A stretch of DNA of 64,000 nucleotides from Caldilineaceae bacterium. Its GTDB lineage: Bacteria > Chloroflexota > Anaerolineae > Caldilineales > Caldilineaceae. The position numbers and the translations under genes are program-made. Under the pieces are notes generated by a model. That model did no database searches. It saw nothing but the letters and a program-made list of their open reading frames with translations, and had not been told where the DNA came from. Below are positions 45,337-53,237 of the stretch, one piece after another (the stretch's first letter is position 1; every line of letters starts with the position of its first letter). The stretch covers positions 1 to 64,000 of the forward strand of contig JAJEDI010000090.1 in assembly GCA_022821585.1 (NCBI GenBank). The letters are read 5' to 3'.

Positions 45337-46143
45337 TCAATATGTATTGCCCGCTCTGTCATCACTCTTTCGGCGCTGCGTGCCTCTGCGCCGCAGAATC
45401 GCCGCGACCGATAGTACGATCAGCGCTGCCCCGGCCAGCACATACAGAGCTGCCGCACGGCTCAGACCGAACCAACCCCGAATCCGCCACCAGTACAGCG
45501 GCAACTGGGCCCAATAGCTCCACCGCAGATGCCAGCGATGGCCGATCGAGATCACATACTTGCCCAATCGATTGTGCGGGGTCCAGACCACAAGATAGCA
45601 GCGCCCGCCGACAACCGTACGTGAGTCGATCAGAGGTCCGGGCAAGTAATGCACACGGGTCAGCACATCCGTAACCGGCTGTAGGAGTTCGCTCGGCGCT
45701 GGCGCCACGATCGCGCTGTAGCCATGGGGCAGTTCCAACGGCAGCTTCTCTGTGTCCGCACTGTACGGCAGGCTCCTCGCCACGATCGCAAAAGTGGGAA
45801 CGACCGAACCGCCGCGGGGAAGGACGGGAACGAACATCTGCGCCCGTAAACGGTCGCCCGCCTTGCAATCCACGCGGTAAACATGCGTCTCACCTAGCCG
45901 GGTAAACGCCCCGAAAATGAGCCGCTTTCGGCTGAAATCGGCAAACGATTCGCCGTCAACCAGCTGGCTGCCCGGCTGGCTGCCAAATACAGGTACACTA
46001 CCCGCAAGGTCGACACCGGGAACCGGCCGTTGCCCAGCTTCAGTACCTACCTCAGTCACATTCCCTCCTGCAAAAAATACGTATGGAGTAGCCTGCACGT
46101 TGCAGTTCAGTTTCACGGCCAAGAGTCTATCACCCGCGCACAC
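45337..46143 (-). CDS. unknown membrane-anchored protein
   Basis: A protein of about 268 residues with one C-terminal membrane helix (about 229-250) followed by a basic tail (RRRGTQRRKSDDR), so the body should be outside the cytoplasm. The body is beta-rich with ETHVYRVDCKAGDRLRAQMFVP, RVHYLPGPLIDSRTV and RCYLVVWTPHNRLGKYVISIG, a layout like a pre-peptidase or MG2-type beta-sandwich. A second region (WHLRWSYWAQLPLYWWRIRGW) is aromatic-rich and may lie at the membrane surface. No clear N-terminal signal peptide is visible with the GTG start at 46143; a start at a nearby TTG or GTG is possible. Not recognised. Confidence 0.55.
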   Translation of the reverse strand: MCAGDRLLAVKLNCNVQATPYVFFAGGNVTEVGTEAGQRPVPGVDLAGSVPVFGSQPGSQLVDGESFADFSRKRLIFGAFTRLGETHVYRVDCKAGDRLRAQMFVPVLPRGGSVVPTFAIVARSLPYSADTEKLPLELPHGYSAIVAPAPSELLQPVTDVLTRVHYLPGPLIDSRTVVGGRCYLVVWTPHNRLGKYVISIGHRWHLRWSYWAQLPLYWWRIRGWFGLSRAAALYVLAGAALIVLSVAAILRRRGTQRRKSDDRAGNTY

Positions 46144-46267
46144 GCCCCGTCAACCAAACGCCTGCCTCGCCAGAGACATAATCCAAGCCTCTCTAACCTC
46201 CTTTTGAGACCTGCTTTTTGACGCCGGATTCTTGGAAATCCAAATTAAACTATGGTACGCTTCGAAC

Positions 46268-47572
46268 ATGAATGCTCGCGTACTCGCCCAACTTACTCTC
46301 GTACATGTAGGCGTCTCAATCACCGTCGTACCGGTCACCAGCACGCTCAATCGCGTCATGATCGCAGACATGCAGATGCCGGTAACGCTAGTGGCCGTCC
46401 TGGTTGCCTTGCCCTACCTGCTCTCCCCGCTGCAGATATTCCTGGGAAACTGGTCGGACCGCCATCCTGCCGCCGATTACCACCGCACTCCTTGGATTCT
46501 CCTCGGCGGGCTTCTCGCCGCGACCGGAAGTTACTTCACAGTCCACGTTGCCTATCTGCTGGACAGTAACTTCCTGTTGGGTCTTGGGGCCGCTGTCGTC
46601 GTTTTCTGCCTCTGGGGAGCCGGCATCAACGCCGCCTCGGTCAGCTATCTCTCTCTGGTCACCGACCTCGCCGACGAAGAGGGGCGTAGCCGCGCCGTCA
46701 GCATCATGTGGACTGCGATGATCGCGGCAACGATCGTCACCGCCTATGCGTTATCTCGCATGTTAGCGACTTTCTCGAAGGAGACGCTCTTCACAGCATT
46801 TGGCGCGATCTGGTTCGTATCCGTCGTCTTCGTCCTTGTCGGCAGCTATCGCATAGAACCCCGGGCATCAGCCAGAACCGCCCAACCTTCCAACAGCGCC
46901 GATGATCCCATGCTGGTGTTGCGCTTGCTCGCTCTGAACCCACAGGCCCGACGATTCTTTCTCTATCTGATGATCGTGTTGATCAGCATCCACGCACAGG
47001 ACGTGGTGCTGGAACCCTTCGGAGCGAAGGCTTTGGGTATGTCGGTCGCGGCTACCTCCCGTCTGACTTCGATCTGGGGAGTAGGCATCTTCATCACACT
47101 CCTTGCCGGTATCCTGTTTGTAAAGCGCTTTGGGAAAAAAAAGGGTGCAAATGTTGGTGCCTACGTGACCGCCGTTGCCTTCGCTTCCATTATCTCCGCC
47201 GGCCTGCTCGGCCGGTCAAACCTGTTTATCGGCTCTGTCTTCTTGTTGGGGCTGGGTGGCGGCCTCATGACCGTCAGTAACCTCAGTTTTATGCTGGATA
47301 TGACCGTTCCCCAAGCCGCCGGACTTTATATTGGCGCCTGGAGCGTAGCCAACTTCGCCGGTCAGGCCATAGGCAACGTCATGAGCGGCGTGCTCTATGA
47401 TATGTTCTACTGGCTGACGGGCAACCCGCTCATAGGGTACTCATCCGTCTTCTCGCTCGAAATCGTTGGCCTGCTCCTGGCCGTCTGGCTCTTCCGTTCA
47501 ATCAGTGTCGAACAGTTCCGACGTCAAGCTGAAGTGCGTTTGCAAACCGTTCTATCCCTTGCTTCCGATTGA
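46268..47572 (+). CDS. MFS transporter of the BCD/PucC family
   Basis: A 434-residue protein with 12 predicted membrane helices. The first loops carry LNRVMIADMQMPVTLVAVLVALPYLLSPLQ (split: LNRVMIADMQMP, ALPYLLSPLQIFLGNWSDRHP) and DYHRTPWILLGG. The 'N-R-V-M-I...L-P...L-L-S-P-L-Q...G-x-x-S-D-R-H-P...R-R-T-P' pattern is that of the bacteriochlorophyll delivery (BCD; PucC, LhaA, Bch2) family. The second half has GLGGGLMTVSNLSFMLDMT and GLYIGAWSVANF, also family-typical. These proteins help assemble light-harvesting pigments in phototrophs, but homologues occur outside them. No other photosynthesis gene is in the window. ATG 46268 is preferred over TTG 46232. No ribosome site is evident. Confidence 0.75.
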   Translation: MNARVLAQLTLVHVGVSITVVPVTSTLNRVMIADMQMPVTLVAVLVALPYLLSPLQIFLGNWSDRHPAADYHRTPWILLGGLLAATGSYFTVHVAYLLDSNFLLGLGAAVVVFCLWGAGINAASVSYLSLVTDLADEEGRSRAVSIMWTAMIAATIVTAYALSRMLATFSKETLFTAFGAIWFVSVVFVLVGSYRIEPRASARTAQPSNSADDPMLVLRLLALNPQARRFFLYLMIVLISIHAQDVVLEPFGAKALGMSVAATSRLTSIWGVGIFITLLAGILFVKRFGKKKGANVGAYVTAVAFASIISAGLLGRSNLFIGSVFLLGLGGGLMTVSNLSFMLDMTVPQAAGLYIGAWSVANFAGQAIGNVMSGVLYDMFYWLTGNPLIGYSSVFSLEIVGLLLAVWLFRSISVEQFRRQAEVRLQTVLSLASD

Positions 47573-47807
47573 CACGACGGCTGCATTGGCTTGAGACGCG
47601 AAGCCATCAGTTTCTTGTAGGCTAGGGTCCCCAAAACGGTGTTCCTCAAGGGCTCCGGCTATGCGCTGTAGCTGTTTGTCTGTGCTATACTGGTTCGTAG
47701 AACCGGATATATCGACCGATTTGGACGCTGCCTGCTTCGGATTTTCCAAAAAACGAGCATCGGCCAATGTGCCGTAGGACTGTCTCCCAGCCCTTGAGGA
47801 CGGTAGC

Positions 47808-48107
47808 ATGGTCAAAGTACTACTGAGTTACGATATGCGGGAAGGGCACGAAGAAGACTGCCAGCGTTACGTCGTGCAGACGCTGGCCCCAGGACTGGCC
47901 CAACTGGGTCTGCGCATAACCGACGCCTGGTACACCCTCTGGGGAGAAGCCCCCCAGATCCTCGGCGGCGGAGTCCTCGAGGACAAAGACGACGCCGCCC
48001 GCATCCTGAGCTCCGACGAGTGGCAGGAGCTAATAGCCGGCCTCGAACCCTTCGTCGAAAACTTCAAAGTTCGCGTCGTTGACGCCAACGGTCGCTTCCA
48101 ATTCTGA
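47808..48107 (+). CDS. small alpha/beta-barrel-like protein, unknown
   Basis: A 99-residue protein with the pattern beta (KVLLSYDMREG), helix (EEDCQRYVVQTLAPGLAQLG), beta (RITDAWYTLWGEAPQILGGGVLED), helix (DDAARILSSDEWQELIAGLEPFV), beta (NFKVRVV). This is the ferredoxin-like layout of dimeric alpha-beta barrel (NIPSNAP/ABM-like) proteins. No catalytic residues can be pointed out. GAGGA lies 7 nt before ATG 47808. It may form an operon with the next two genes (36 nt, then a 23-nt overlap). Confidence 0.65.
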   Translation: MVKVLLSYDMREGHEEDCQRYVVQTLAPGLAQLGLRITDAWYTLWGEAPQILGGGVLEDKDDAARILSSDEWQELIAGLEPFVENFKVRVVDANGRFQF

Positions 48108-48143
48108 GCGGCCTGCCCCGCGCCGCGTCACACCGCACTCCCC

Positions 48144-49049
48144 ATGGCTCTTGCCCGGACGCCCGCAAACTCCACCCGCACCAAACACCCTCCTTTGGCT
48201 ACAAAACCATCCGCAGACCAGGCCGACGTCGCCGCGCCGGCTGCAGGTAAACCCTTGGCGCTGATAGTCTTCCTCGAAAACGTTGGCCATATCCACGGCG
48301 TCCACCTGCCAAACTGGGCGATGACCGCCATCGATTGGTTGACCGAAGAGTACGCCAAGCTCCTGCTCCGGCTGTTCGGTGCCTACCATCGCTACCAGCG
48401 CGTACTCATCCTCGAAGATGACGCCGCCACCGCCGCCAATCTGACCGCCGCCCTCGTCGAGGTCAGCGCCACCCACACCGTCGATCAGCTCCTCCTCGTG
48501 CATGGACAAGAGCGCTGCCTGATCGGTTACAAGGGGCGGGAACTCGTCGACGCAGCCTCGTTCGACCAGCTCCTGACCCGCTATGTCGAGGATAGCTCCC
48601 TGCTCGACCTGCGCATGGTCTACGGACTCAACTGCTACGGCGCCAGCCTGGCATCCACCTGGCTGGCCTTGGGCGCCCAGGCCGTCAACGGCGCCCAGGC
48701 CGTCAACTGGCTCCCCGAGCCAAGTCTCAGCCTCTTTCTGCGCCAGTGGCTCAGCGGTGCTCCCTTCAGTGAAGCCGTGGGCTGCAGCGCTCGCCGCGCC
48801 CGGGCAGTCGGCAAACTGCTCTGGCGGGACCGGGCCGACGGCAGCGAACACCCCTACATAATCGGCAGCCGCCAAATCGTATACGGCCTGCGCGACGTGA
48901 CAATCACGTCGCCAACCGGCAAAGCCCGAACCGTTCAATCTTCACCAGCTCGAAAAGTCGCCGCCACTGCACATCCTCAACTCACGGCGAGCGGCCAAAT
49001 CCCCACTGCAGACTCGAGGAGCCGATATGCCCCTGCCCAGTCGAAATGA
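48144..49049 (+). CDS. unknown protein with caspase/CHAT-like His and Cys positions
   Basis: A 301-residue protein. The first 36 residues and the last 45 are Ala/Pro/Ser-rich and disordered. The core reads LALIVFLENVGHIHG, then an alpha/beta region with TVDQLLLVHGQE (H120-G121), and LLDLRMVYGLNCYGASLASTWLALGAQAVNG (C164, with GLNCYGASLAS). A hydrophobic strand ending in His-Gly, then about 40 residues later a strand ending in N/S-x-C-x-G before a helix and a G-A-x-x-V-x-G strand, is the layout of clan CD peptidases (caspase, CHAT). This is an inference from pattern, with no family match. An 18-bp direct duplication follows C164. The start has no ribosome site. Its end overlaps the HD gene by 23 nt. 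Confidence 0.5.
   Translation: MALARTPANSTRTKHPPLATKPSADQADVAAPAAGKPLALIVFLENVGHIHGVHLPNWAMTAIDWLTEEYAKLLLRLFGAYHRYQRVLILEDDAATAANLTAALVEVSATHTVDQLLLVHGQERCLIGYKGRELVDAASFDQLLTRYVEDSSLLDLRMVYGLNCYGASLASTWLALGAQAVNGAQAVNWLPEPSLSLFLRQWLSGAPFSEAVGCSARRARAVGKLLWRDRADGSEHPYIIGSRQIVYGLRDVTITSPTGKARTVQSSPARKVAATAHPQLTASGQIPTADSRSRYAPAQSK
48672..48707 (+). repeat. 18-bp direct tandem duplication inside the caspase/CHAT-like gene
   Basis: GGCGCCCAGGCCGTCAAC occurs at 48672-48689 and again, identical, at 48690-48707, coding GAQAVN twice in a row. It keeps the frame. Confidence 0.9.
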
Positions 49050-49614
49050 AGCTGTACAACTACTGTATGAATGGGTCGAAAACGAGGGCCTGCGACGCCA
49101 CATGCTCGCCGTGGAAGCCGCCATGCGCGTCTACGCCCGTCACTATGGCGAAGATGAAGACCTCTGGGGACTGACTGGTCTGCTCCATGATCTGGACTAT
49201 GACCGCCATCCAGACATGGACGACCAGGAGAACGGCCATCCCCGCACCGCGCTCCGCCTCTTCCGCGACCAAAACTATCCGCCCGAATTCATCCACGCCG
49301 TCGAGGCCCACGCAACCTTCCTCGGCGTCCCGCGCCAGTCAAAGCTCGATAAAGCCCTCCTCGCCTGCGACGAACTGACCGGCCTCATCCTCGCCTGCGC
49401 CTACGTGCGCCCCGACAAGGACCTGCGCGGCGTGAGGCTCAAGTCCGTCAAAAAGAAGTGGAAGGACAAGCGCTTCACCGCCGCCATCGACCGTGCCGAG
49501 AATCTCCACTTCATCGAGGAGCTGGGCGAACCCTTCGACGAGCACGTCCAGCGCGTCCTCGACGCCATGAAAGAGGTCGCCCCCGAACTGGGCGTCTCAG
49601 GCGAACAGAGCTGA
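49027..49614 (+). CDS. HD-domain phosphohydrolase
   Basis: A 195-residue protein of the HD superfamily. Likely metal ligands are H25 (RRHMLAVE), H54-D55 (LLHDLDYDRHP) and a distal D115 (LLACDELTGL). H61 and H95 (VEAHATF) add to the pocket. The HDLDYDRHPD form is found in small bacterial HDIG hydrolases that act on nucleotides or phosphoesters; the substrate is unknown. AGGAG 5-9 nt before ATG 49027 supports the start, which lies inside the previous gene's end (23-nt overlap), so translation is coupled. It is followed by a convergent molybdenum-hydroxylase gene. Confidence 0.8.
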   Translation: MPLPSRNEAVQLLYEWVENEGLRRHMLAVEAAMRVYARHYGEDEDLWGLTGLLHDLDYDRHPDMDDQENGHPRTALRLFRDQNYPPEFIHAVEAHATFLGVPRQSKLDKALLACDELTGLILACAYVRPDKDLRGVRLKSVKKKWKDKRFTAAIDRAENLHFIEELGEPFDEHVQRVLDAMKEVAPELGVSGEQS

Positions 49615-49650
49615 CTGCGCCCGTGGCGCATAACCGGGCAGCCCCGCAGT

Positions 49651-51969
49651 TCAGGATGCGCCCCCAGCCAGCGTATCCACAACGCGCGCCGGCGTCATCG
49701 GCAGTGTACGAATGCGCATGCCCGTCGCCGCCGTAAACGCGTTGCCGATCGCCGCGCCCACCGGCCCAATCGGCGGTTCGCCCATACCGTAAGGCGTATC
49801 TATACCTGTGTCCACAAGTACGGAGCGGACATCCGGCGCCCCGCGCATCGTCAACAGCGGGTAGCTCTCGAAATTGTTCAATTCCAGTCGCCCGTCCTTC
49901 ACATACGCCTGCTCGATCAGCGTCGACCCCACGCCCCACATCACGTTCCCCTCTATCTGCGCCTTCGCCCCATCGGGGTTCACGACTAGCCCGCAGTCAA
50001 CCGCACAGTCCACCCTGTGAACGGTGATCTCCCCGGACCCTTCGTCCACCGACACCTCCGCCACCTGCGCCACCACTGTATTCGATCCAAAACAGGCGAC
50101 GCCCCTTGCCCGGCTTTCAGGCGGCGCGGTCCCCCAGCCGCTCAGTTTCCCGGCCGCTTCCAGGACCGCCCTCATACGACCTCCTGCAGGACTGTCCGGC
50201 AGATGATCGAGGCGGAACTGCAGAGGGTCCGCGCCCGCAGCCGCAGCCAGCTCATCAACGAAACTCTCCACAGCAAATGTATTCGCGAAAAGTCCCAGCC
50301 CCCGCCACCAGCCGGTCCAGACAGGCAGCGTCTTTCGCCAGGCCGTCACCGTGCGGTTGGGCACGTCATAGCCGATTCGCGCCCCCACCGTTGCGCCGAA
50401 GTCCGCGCCCAATACGATCTCCATGAACGCAGGCATGAAACTGAATGCCACGTCGCTGCTCCCCTGCCGGTGCTCCATGGCGACAATCCGTCCGTTCCCG
50501 TCCAGCGCGCCGGAGAGAACGCTCTTGGTCGGTGGCCTCAGGTAGCCATGCAGCATCGCCTCCCTTCGATCCCATCCCACGTGCACGGGTACGCCGGCTG
50601 CCCTCGACAGGCGCGCTGCCTCAACTGCCACCCCGGTATCGAGCTTGGCGCCAAAGCCGCCCCCGAGATAGGTCGGGACGACCCGGACCGTGTCGGCTTC
50701 CACGCCGAGGGCCTCCGCGATCAACCCTTTAGCCCTCTCGTGAGATTGGGTCGACACCCACACCGTCACCTGGCCGTCCTGTACATCCGCCAGTGCTGCT
50801 GGCGCCTCGAGCGGAGCCTGTACCGCAAACGGTGAACGGTAGGTGGCCGTGATTGCGGTCTCTCTCCCCAGCACACCGGCGGCGTTGCCCTCGCGTTGGA
50901 TCGTGATGCCGCCCTCCCCTGCCGGCTCGATCAGCGCCTCGATCTCCTCCTGCTGCCACAGATGCCCTTCATCCCAGTCCGTCTCCATCGCCTTCACCGC
51001 CGACCAGGCCGCGCTGCGAGAAGTCGCCACCACCCCGGCAAAGCCGTTTTCCACGTCGATCACAATCTCTTTGACGCCCTCTATCGCTGCCGCCTCACCA
51101 GCTGACGCGCCGACCAGCTTTGCCTCCAATGTGGGCGGCCGCGCGACAGCACCGTAGAGCATATTGGGCACGCGCATGTCATAGCCGTAAACTGCCTGCC
51201 CCGTTACCTTGTCGGGAATGTCGATGCGAGCCACCGGCTGTCCGACCACGGTATATTCATCCGCCGCCTTCAGTTGCAGCGCCTCCTCCTCCGGAAGGTC
51301 CCAACTCGTAACCGCTCCAGCCAGACTGTAGAAGTCAACCTTATTCTCAGGGCTGTCCGCGACCGCAAACCCCCGCCCCGCGACGCGCAGAGCCGCCTCC
51401 GGCTGCTCTAACAACACCGCCGCCTCCCGCTGCAGCAAGCTGCGCATGCCCGCGGCCGCCCGGCGCAGCGGCCCGTAACTGGTTGCAACCGAAAAGCTGC
51501 CGCCGGTACCCATGCCATCCACCATTTTGGAAGAAGTATCCGCCTGCTCCACCACCAGGTCATCCCAACTGATGCCCAACTCCTCAACCGCAATCTGCGC
51601 GATCGATGTATGGACCCCCTGCCCCATCTCCACCTTGGTCAGAGAGAGACGTATGCGGCTGTCCTCCAATACCTCCAGCCAAAGCGGCGGATCGTCAGGC
51701 AGTTGCATAAAACTGCTCCCGGCGTGTTCAGCCTCTGCCATGCTCTCCGCCATGATTCCGTGGACGACCGGCCTGCCGAAATACGCGCCCACGGCCAGAC
51801 CTGCCCCCGCCACCCCCAGACCGATCAGAAAACCCCGCCGCGTGAGCCGCCAGCGCCCTTTCGCTGACCGAACGGGCTCAGCCCTCTCCGCTCCACCGTC
51901 CTCGCTCTCTCCTTCTGTCGAGCCGTCACGCGCCCCGCCCGTGTCGAAACTGTCGCGTTCCTGCGTCAT
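49651..51969 (-). CDS. molybdopterin-binding subunit of an isoquinoline 1-oxidoreductase (IorB)-type hydroxylase
   Basis: A 772-residue large subunit of the xanthine oxidase superfamily. An acidic cytoplasmic tail precedes a twin-arginine signal (RLTRRGFLIGLGVAGAGLAVG, R44/R45; split), so the folded Mo enzyme goes through Tat. The molybdopterin domain has VEMGQGVHTSIAQIAVEELG, TYLGGGFGAKLDTGVAVEAA, GRIVAMEHRQG, GWWRGLGLFAN and the C-terminal GMGEPPIGPVGAAIGNAFTAATG, where the conserved Glu of the family lies (GEPP). The fold differs from dimeric XdhB/XdhC types, and no separate FAD subunit is near. It pairs with the 2Fe-2S subunit just upstream (ATGA overlap). Substrate is likely an N-heterocycle or aldehyde. 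Confidence 0.88.
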   Translation of the reverse strand: MTQERDSFDTGGARDGSTEGESEDGGAERAEPVRSAKGRWRLTRRGFLIGLGVAGAGLAVGAYFGRPVVHGIMAESMAEAEHAGSSFMQLPDDPPLWLEVLEDSRIRLSLTKVEMGQGVHTSIAQIAVEELGISWDDLVVEQADTSSKMVDGMGTGGSFSVATSYGPLRRAAAGMRSLLQREAAVLLEQPEAALRVAGRGFAVADSPENKVDFYSLAGAVTSWDLPEEEALQLKAADEYTVVGQPVARIDIPDKVTGQAVYGYDMRVPNMLYGAVARPPTLEAKLVGASAGEAAAIEGVKEIVIDVENGFAGVVATSRSAAWSAVKAMETDWDEGHLWQQEEIEALIEPAGEGGITIQREGNAAGVLGRETAITATYRSPFAVQAPLEAPAALADVQDGQVTVWVSTQSHERAKGLIAEALGVEADTVRVVPTYLGGGFGAKLDTGVAVEAARLSRAAGVPVHVGWDRREAMLHGYLRPPTKSVLSGALDGNGRIVAMEHRQGSSDVAFSFMPAFMEIVLGADFGATVGARIGYDVPNRTVTAWRKTLPVWTGWWRGLGLFANTFAVESFVDELAAAAGADPLQFRLDHLPDSPAGGRMRAVLEAAGKLSGWGTAPPESRARGVACFGSNTVVAQVAEVSVDEGSGEITVHRVDCAVDCGLVVNPDGAKAQIEGNVMWGVGSTLIEQAYVKDGRLELNNFESYPLLTMRGAPDVRSVLVDTGIDTPYGMGEPPIGPVGAAIGNAFTAATGMRIRTLPMTPARVVDTLAGGAS

Positions 51970-52454
51970 GTCGCGACCTCCTCTCCCCCCGCCATCCCGG
52001 CCGCCTGTTGGACCGCCTGCCGGATGCGCACATAGCAGCCGCAGCGACAGTAATTCCCGCTCATCGCCCGCACGGTCTCCTCTTCAGACGGCTGCGGATT
52101 CTGCGCCAGGAACGAGGCCGCCTGCATGATCTGTCCGCTCATGCACCACCCGCACTGAGGTACCTGGTGATCGATGAACGCCTGCTGGACCGGATGCAGC
52201 GTGACTGTACCGCCGGCATCCGTCGCCGCCAACCCCTCTATCGTGCGGATGTCGGCCCCCGCCACCGCAGCCAGCGGCATCAGGCACGACCGCACCGCCG
52301 CCCCGTTGACATGCACCGTACATGCACCGCAGATACCGACGCCGCAACCGAACTTAGTCCCCGTCAGCCCCAGCCAGTCCCGCAGTACCCACAACAATCT
52401 CTCCTCGCCCGGGACATCCAGCGTGAAGCTCGTTCCATTTACCTTCAGTTCCAT
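51966..52454 (-). CDS. 2Fe-2S subunit of an IorA-type molybdenum hydroxylase
   Basis: A 162-residue iron-sulfur protein with two [2Fe-2S] clusters. The plant-ferredoxin cluster is bound by C37, C42, C45 and C57 (FGCGVGICGACTVHVN; RSC). The second, helical cluster domain has C101-x2-C104 and C136-x-C138 (QCGWCMSGQ; NYCRCGC). The C-terminus lacks any FAD part. This is the small subunit pattern of IorA/CoxS-type enzymes, which pass electrons from the Mo site. AGGAG lies 8 nt before ATG 52454. It shares a 4-nt ATGA overlap with the Mo subunit, so equal synthesis is expected. The upstream unknown gene ends 26 nt before it. Confidence 0.93.
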   Translation of the reverse strand: MELKVNGTSFTLDVPGEERLLWVLRDWLGLTGTKFGCGVGICGACTVHVNGAAVRSCLMPLAAVAGADIRTIEGLAATDAGGTVTLHPVQQAFIDHQVPQCGWCMSGQIMQAASFLAQNPQPSEEETVRAMSGNYCRCGCYVRIRQAVQQAAGMAGGEEVAT

Positions 52455-52480
52455 ACAACCTTCTCCTGTTCACACCTGCA

Positions 52481-53221
52481 CTACAGCACAATCTCCCGCC
52501 CCGCCTTCGCGTCCAGCGAGCCGCCCAGGTCCACCAGCGCCGCGCCCACCGCCCGTAGGCAGCTCTCCAGGTCGGCTGCGATCTGGCTTTCGGGAATCCG
52601 CAAAATGGTCCAGCGGTCCGCCGGCTCGTGCGCCTCTCGCATATCGCTGGCCTCATCCAGCCGGATACCCAGATGCCCGTTTCGCACCCGCAGTGCAATA
52701 TCAACCGGCCAGTCTCCCGCCAACCGGTTGGGAAGCGGCCTCAACCGGCTGGCCCGCAGCGCGCTCCACAGCGTCTGAAACGGCTCTCCCTCCAGTTTCA
52801 ACTCCGTCACATCCCTCGCGTTCAACAGGCGCTCCAACGTCGTGTGGATAAAGGTCAGGCGCCTGAACGTGGTGGCCGGAACCGGCTGCGCCAATCGCAT
52901 CAGCGGACCGATTTCAATGCGGAAATAGTACGCCTCCGCCCGCGCATGATCCGCTTCATCCGGTAGCAGCTCCGCCCGCGATAAAAGTTGATAGCGCCGG
53001 ACCGCAGCATAATAGCTGATCGTCCGCGCCTCCGCTTCGCTCCCGAAGGCGCCCGTCTGATAAAACGCCAGGTAGTCCGCGCCCACCCGCCGCGGCGCCC
53101 CCCGCTGAGGAATGCGGTACCAGCCCTCCGATGCCGCCCGGCGCAGATCGGCCTCGTTGTTGACAACCGCCACCAGGACCGTCCGCTTGAGACTGTAAGG
53201 GTCCGTATATTCCTGGGACAT
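52481..53221 (-). CDS. unknown protein, possible PUA/EVE-like plus degenerate DUF559-like nuclease fold
   Basis: A 246-residue protein coded 16 nt downstream of uvsE. The N-terminal half (about 10-130) includes EGWYRIPQRGAPRRVGADYLAFYQTGAFG, split here as WYRIPQR and YLAFYQTGAFG. It is a small beta-rich unit that recalls PUA/EVE-like domains. The C-terminal half (about 170-240) reads WPVDIALRVRNGHLGIRLDE...ADRWTILRIPESQIAADLESCLR. The order D-x-x-L, I-x-L-D-E and R-W-x-I-L-R-I-P-E-x-x-I is like the PD-(D/E)XK core of DUF559 nucleases. The catalytic E-x-K appears as R-x-D-E, so it may be inactive. Both domain links are inferences. ATG 53221 fits the family start MSQEYTDPYSLKRTVL better than the upstream GTG/ATG at 53248. 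Confidence 0.5.
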   Translation of the reverse strand: MSQEYTDPYSLKRTVLVAVVNNEADLRRAASEGWYRIPQRGAPRRVGADYLAFYQTGAFGSEAEARTISYYAAVRRYQLLSRAELLPDEADHARAEAYYFRIEIGPLMRLAQPVPATTFRRLTFIHTTLERLLNARDVTELKLEGEPFQTLWSALRASRLRPLPNRLAGDWPVDIALRVRNGHLGIRLDEASDMREAHEPADRWTILRIPESQIAADLESCLRAVGAALVDLGGSLDAKAGREIVL

Positions 53222-53237
53222 TTCCGGGCCTTTTCCC

